8,128 nt of DNA from an uncultured Oscillospiraceae bacterium. Lineage in GTDB: Bacteria; Bacillota; Clostridia; Oscillospirales; Oscillospiraceae. The DNA lies in the NCBI GenBank assembly GCA_934670025.1, contig CAKUOS010000068.1, positions 1 through 8,128 on the forward strand, given 5' to 3'. This document shows positions 6,379 to 8,128 of the stretch, one piece after another (within the stretch, counting starts at the first letter, position 1; each line of letters begins with the position of its first letter). The notes under the pieces were generated by a model. It saw nothing but the letters and a program-made list of their open reading frames with translations. It was not told the DNA's origin and searched no databases. A program made the translations under genes and the position numbers.

Positions 6379-6675
6379 TTACTCTTCAACAGCGACGATG
6401 ATGGAACGCAGGATGCCGTCCGTGATCTTGAAGACACGGTCGAGTTCAGCCGGCATTTCCGGGGTCACTTCGCAGGTCATGTAGACGTAGTAGCCCTCAA
6501 CCAGATCGTTGATCGGGTACGCAAGACGGCGCTTGCCCCACTCGTCAACACTGGTCAGAGTGCCGTGAGCCTCCACGATACCCTTGAATTTTTCCACGAG
6601 AGCCGCGATACCCTCTTCACCCTGCGCGGGGTCGATGATATAGAGGACCTCATACTTTGCGGAAAGTTTTGCCAT
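6379..6675 (-). CDS. rpsF: Small ribosomal subunit protein bS6
   Basis: A 98-residue S6 protein: MAKLSAKYEVLYIIDP at the start, VDEWGKRRLAYPINDLVEGYYV in the middle (interrupted here only by its natural order), and the C-terminal strand KITDGILRSIIV. S6 pairs with S18 and binds the central domain of 16S rRNA. It is the first gene of the rpsF-ssb-rpsR unit. ATG 6675 is chosen because GGAGG lies 9 nt upstream on the minus strand and the protein then has family length; the frame continues open upstream but that part does not resemble S6. A strong promoter and a structured leader of about 70 nt precede it. Confidence 0.96.
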   Translation of the reverse strand: MAKLSAKYEVLYIIDPAQGEEGIAALVEKFKGIVEAHGTLTSVDEWGKRRLAYPINDLVEGYYVYMTCEVTPEMPAELDRVFKITDGILRSIIVAVEE

Positions 6676-6702
6676 GATGTTGCACCTCCTTCTGGACTTA
6701 TG

Positions 6703-6747
6703 GCCGCAGGTCGCGCCTGCGGCAAGGATCGTCTGCACTTCGCAGAC
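6703..6747 (-). ncRNA. Structured 5' leader of rpsF (two hairpins; possible S6:S18 autoregulatory element)
   Basis: On the minus strand the leader holds two hairpins. GTCTGC/GCAGAC (6747-6742 with 6736-6731, 5-nt loop) begins at about the transcription start. GCCGCAGG/CCTGCGGC (6723-6716 with 6710-6703, loop CGCGA) lies 28 nt before the start codon and can be lengthened by CTT/AAG across a 3-nt bulge (CAT). Leaders of rpsF in several phyla are known to bind the S6:S18 dimer through a bulged stem that mimics 16S rRNA. The second hairpin is a candidate for that role, but I could not match the conserved bulge with confidence. Confidence 0.45.
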
Positions 6748-6753
6748 CAGGCT

Positions 6754-6782
6754 ATTATATCCGCTCCCGGCGGAAAAGTCAA
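6754..6782 (-). promoter_or_regulatory. Strong SigA-type promoter of rpsF-ssb-rpsR
   Basis: On the minus strand TTGACT (6782-6777) and TATAAT (6759-6754) are 17 bp apart, an almost perfect SigA promoter. Transcription would start near 6747, giving a leader of about 70 nt. This fits the high, growth-linked expression expected of ribosomal protein genes. Confidence 0.9.
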
Positions 6783-6837
6783 CTGAAAATCGAGAAAAAT
6801 CACGTGCATCCCGGCAAAAACGCGCCGAATGCGTCCC

Positions 6838-6866
6838 GCATACGCGGCAGTCCGCCGTCATATACT
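6838..6866 (+). promoter_or_regulatory. SigE-like sporulation promoter of spoIIID
   Basis: GCATACG (6838-6844) and CATATACT (6859-6866) are 14 bp apart. The Bacillus SigE consensus is roughly KMATATT, 14-15 bp, then CATACANT; the match is 5 of 7 and 7 of 8. In B. subtilis spoIIID is a SigE gene, which supports the call. No SigA-type pair is seen in this spot. ATGCG/CGCAT at 6829-6841 makes a small inverted repeat over the left box. Confidence 0.6.
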
Positions 6867-6895
6867 CCATTAGCACACAGCTTGGAGGTGCCCAC

Positions 6896-7144
6896 ATGAC
6901 AGAGGATCTACTCACCAGAGCCAAGGACCTGGCTGTGTACATCATCGATACCCGCGCCACCATCCGCCAGACGGCGAAGCACTTCGGCCTGTCCAAGTCG
7001 ACCGTGCATAAGGATCTGACCGAGCGGCTGCCGCATATCAGCCGGCCGCTGGCCGACGCCGTGCGCGAGATCCTCAACTGCAACAAGGCCGAGCGCCACA
7101 TCCGCGGCGGTCTTGCCACCCGGAAGAAATATAAAGGTTACTGA
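6896..7144 (+). CDS. spoIIID: Sporulation transcription factor SpoIIID
   Basis: An 82-residue protein with the unmistakable SpoIIID core: IRQTAKHFGLSKSTVHKDL (helix-turn-helix, about residues 23-42), TERLPHIS, then RHIRGG-ATRKKYKG at the end. SpoIIID binds DNA in the mother cell and switches many SigE-dependent genes on or off between the early and late sporulation stages. B. subtilis SpoIIID has 93 residues, so this one ends soon after the second, basic DNA-contacting segment and lacks the acidic tail. ATG 6896 has GGAGG at 6884-6888, 7 nt upstream; the long open frame before it is just the rpsF promoter region. It is divergent from rpsF and followed by its own terminator. Its presence means the host is probably an endospore former. 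Confidence 0.95.
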   Translation: MTEDLLTRAKDLAVYIIDTRATIRQTAKHFGLSKSTVHKDLTERLPHISRPLADAVREILNCNKAERHIRGGLATRKKYKGY

Positions 7145-7163
7145 CCGGAGCCTCAGCCTTTTT

Positions 7164-7184
7164 CCGGACGCCGTCCCGGTTTTT
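7164..7184 (+). terminator. Probable intrinsic terminator after spoIIID
   Basis: CCGGAC (7164-7169) pairs with GTCCCGG (7173-7179) with one bulged C and a 3-nt loop, followed by five Ts (7180-7184). An alternative, longer pairing of the same CCGGAC with GTCCGG at 7192-7197 would be followed by CTTTCTTTC. Either would end the spoIIID transcript about 20-50 nt after the stop codon. Confidence 0.65.
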
Positions 7185-7257
7185 CGGAGGTGTCCGGCTT
7201 TCTTTCTGTAAAGAACTGAAAATTTGTGAGTCTTGACAAATATTTTTTAGAAATGGG

Positions 7258-7286
7258 TTGATTCTTTTCACACGAAGGTATATACT
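7258..7286 (+). promoter_or_regulatory. SigA-type promoter of serC
   Basis: TTGATT (7258-7263) and TATACT (7281-7286) have the ideal 17-bp spacing. An AT-rich stretch at 7239-7254 just upstream could act as an UP element. Transcription would start near 7293, leaving a leader of about 65 nt. A TTGACA at 7233-7238 lacks a -10 box at a suitable distance. Confidence 0.8.
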
Positions 7287-7297
7287 GGCCTTAGATA

Positions 7298-7317
7298 GGA
7301 TGCCGAGATTCGCATCC
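7298..7317 (+). promoter_or_regulatory. Small stem-loop in the serC leader
   Basis: GGATGC (7298-7303) pairs with GCATCC (7312-7317) around an 8-nt loop; shifting one base allows GGATG/CATCC plus CGA/TCG with a 3-nt loop. It lies close to the predicted 5' end of the serC mRNA. It has no T-run, so it is not a terminator; mRNA stabilisation or regulation is possible but not shown. The leader goes on with short ATGTC repeats (7327-7336). Confidence 0.4.
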
Positions 7318-7358
7318 AATATATAATGTCATGTCATTCATGAACAGGAGGCTATATC

Positions 7359-8128
7359 ATGAAATACGGTCGTACCTTCAACTTCTCCGCAGGCCCCGCG
7401 ATGATGCCGGAACCCGTGCTCGAAGAGATCCGCGACGAAATGCTGAACTATCAGGGCAGCGGCATGTGCGTCATGGAGATGTCGCACCGTTCCCCGGTGT
7501 TCCAGAAGATCATCGACGACGCCGAGCAGGATCTGCGCGATCTGATGGGCATCCCCGACAACTATAAAGTCCTCTTCATCCAGGGCGGCGCAACGCTCCA
7601 GTTCTCCATGATCCCCATGAACCTCATGAAGAACGGCAAGGCCGTCTACATTGAGACCGGCGCCTGGTCCAAGAAGGCCATCGCCGAGGCGAAGAAGGTC
7701 GGCGAGGTCATCGTCGCCGCTTCCTCCAAGGATAAGAACTACACCTACGTGCCCGACTGCTCCGACCTCGACATCCCCGAGGATACCGACTACGTCTACA
7801 TCTGTGAGAACGAGACGATCCACGGCGTCACGTGGAACAAGCTGCCCAACACCAAGGGCCATACCCTCGTTTCCGACCAGTCCTCCATGTTCCTGTCCAA
7901 GCCCTGCAACGTCTCCGACTATGGCATGATCTACGCGGGCGTGCAGAAGAACGTCGGCCCCGCCGGCATGGTCGTCGTCATCATCCGCGAGGATCTCATC
8001 CGCGACGATCTGACCGATCTGCCCATCTATATGCAGTACAGCACCCACGCGGGCGCAGGCTCCATGTACAACACCCCGAACTGCTGGGCCATCTACTGCT
8101 GCGGCAAGGTCTTCAAGTACCTCAAGTC
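7359..8128 (+). CDS. serC: Phosphoserine aminotransferase SerC (3' end outside the window)
   Basis: The first 256 residues of a family that is usually about 360 long; the frame is open at the right edge. SerC is a class V, pyridoxal-phosphate aminotransferase of the cytoplasm. It converts 3-phosphohydroxypyruvate and glutamate to phosphoserine and 2-oxoglutarate, the second step of serine biosynthesis. The start FNFSAGPAMMPEPVL is typical. QGGAT at 75-79 is the phosphate-binding turn, Trp103 (ETGAWS) should stack on the cofactor ring, Asp173 (SDQSS) should contact the pyridine nitrogen, and Lys197 in AGVQKNVGPAG should form the Schiff base. ATG 7359 has AGGAGG at 7346-7351, 7 nt upstream. In many clostridia serA follows serC; that would lie beyond the edge. 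Confidence 0.96.
   Translation, partial: MKYGRTFNFSAGPAMMPEPVLEEIRDEMLNYQGSGMCVMEMSHRSPVFQKIIDDAEQDLRDLMGIPDNYKVLFIQGGATLQFSMIPMNLMKNGKAVYIETGAWSKKAIAEAKKVGEVIVAASSKDKNYTYVPDCSDLDIPEDTDYVYICENETIHGVTWNKLPNTKGHTLVSDQSSMFLSKPCNVSDYGMIYAGVQKNVGPAGMVVVIIREDLIRDDLTDLPIYMQYSTHAGAGSMYNTPNCWAIYCCGKVFKYLK

Noticed and set aside
5884..6786. 300-codon plus-strand frame over ssb and rpsF
   Set aside because: Antisense to two certain genes in a conserved operon; no recognisable protein features.
6674..6895. 74-codon extension upstream of spoIIID
   Set aside because: It spans the rpsF promoter and leader; SpoIIID homology begins at 6896 with a good ribosome binding site.
7322..7327. TATAAT in the serC leader as a second promoter
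   Set aside because: No -35 box at 16-18 bp upstream; a better promoter lies at 7258-7286.
7338..8048. 236-codon minus-strand frame over serC
   Set aside because: Antisense to a clear SerC coding frame with all its catalytic residues.

Overview
The window looks like chromosome of a spore-forming, fairly GC-rich member of the Clostridia, probably an Oscillospiraceae-type gut Firmicute. The grounds are a clear SpoIIID gene, the conserved rpsF-ssb-rpsR cluster, strong AGGAGG-type ribosome binding sites, perfect TTGACA/TATAAT promoters, and the C-terminal remnant of a TnpV-like transposon protein, a family I associate with gut clostridia. The exact genus cannot be told from the sequence. No tRNA, rRNA or CRISPR array was seen.

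Layout. (1) Positions 1-308 are less GC-rich than the rest and hold a decayed minus-strand tnpV remnant with an in-frame stop. (2) Positions 309-4679 are a plus-strand accessory module. A TetR-family regulator is expressed from a strong promoter with a palindrome lying over its start site. An intrinsic terminator follows, then a second and different palindrome, then two adjacent genes for fused membrane/ATPase ABC half-transporters, which probably form a heterodimer. A bidirectional terminator closes the module. (3) Positions 4690-6782 are a minus-strand housekeeping cluster. In transcription order it is: promoter, structured leader, rpsF (bS6), ssb, rpsR (bS18), terminator, rlmH (23S rRNA methyltransferase), a small cupin gene, and the shared terminator. 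(4) Divergent from rpsF on the plus strand is spoIIID, the mother-cell sporulation regulator, with a promoter that resembles SigE sites, followed by a terminator. (5) A SigA-type promoter and a short leader then drive serC (phosphoserine aminotransferase), which runs off the right edge.

The genes work as separate units. The TetR/ABC module is a regulated transport system of unknown substrate: drug efflux is the default guess, and siderophore uptake of the YbtPQ/IrtAB kind is a weaker alternative. The S6-SSB-S18 genes couple translation and replication functions. SpoIIID belongs to sporulation and SerC to serine biosynthesis. I saw no clearly new system. The points most worth a second look are the two unlike palindromes in the TetR/ABC module, the nature of the ABC pair, the structured rpsF leader and the SigE-like spoIIID promoter.
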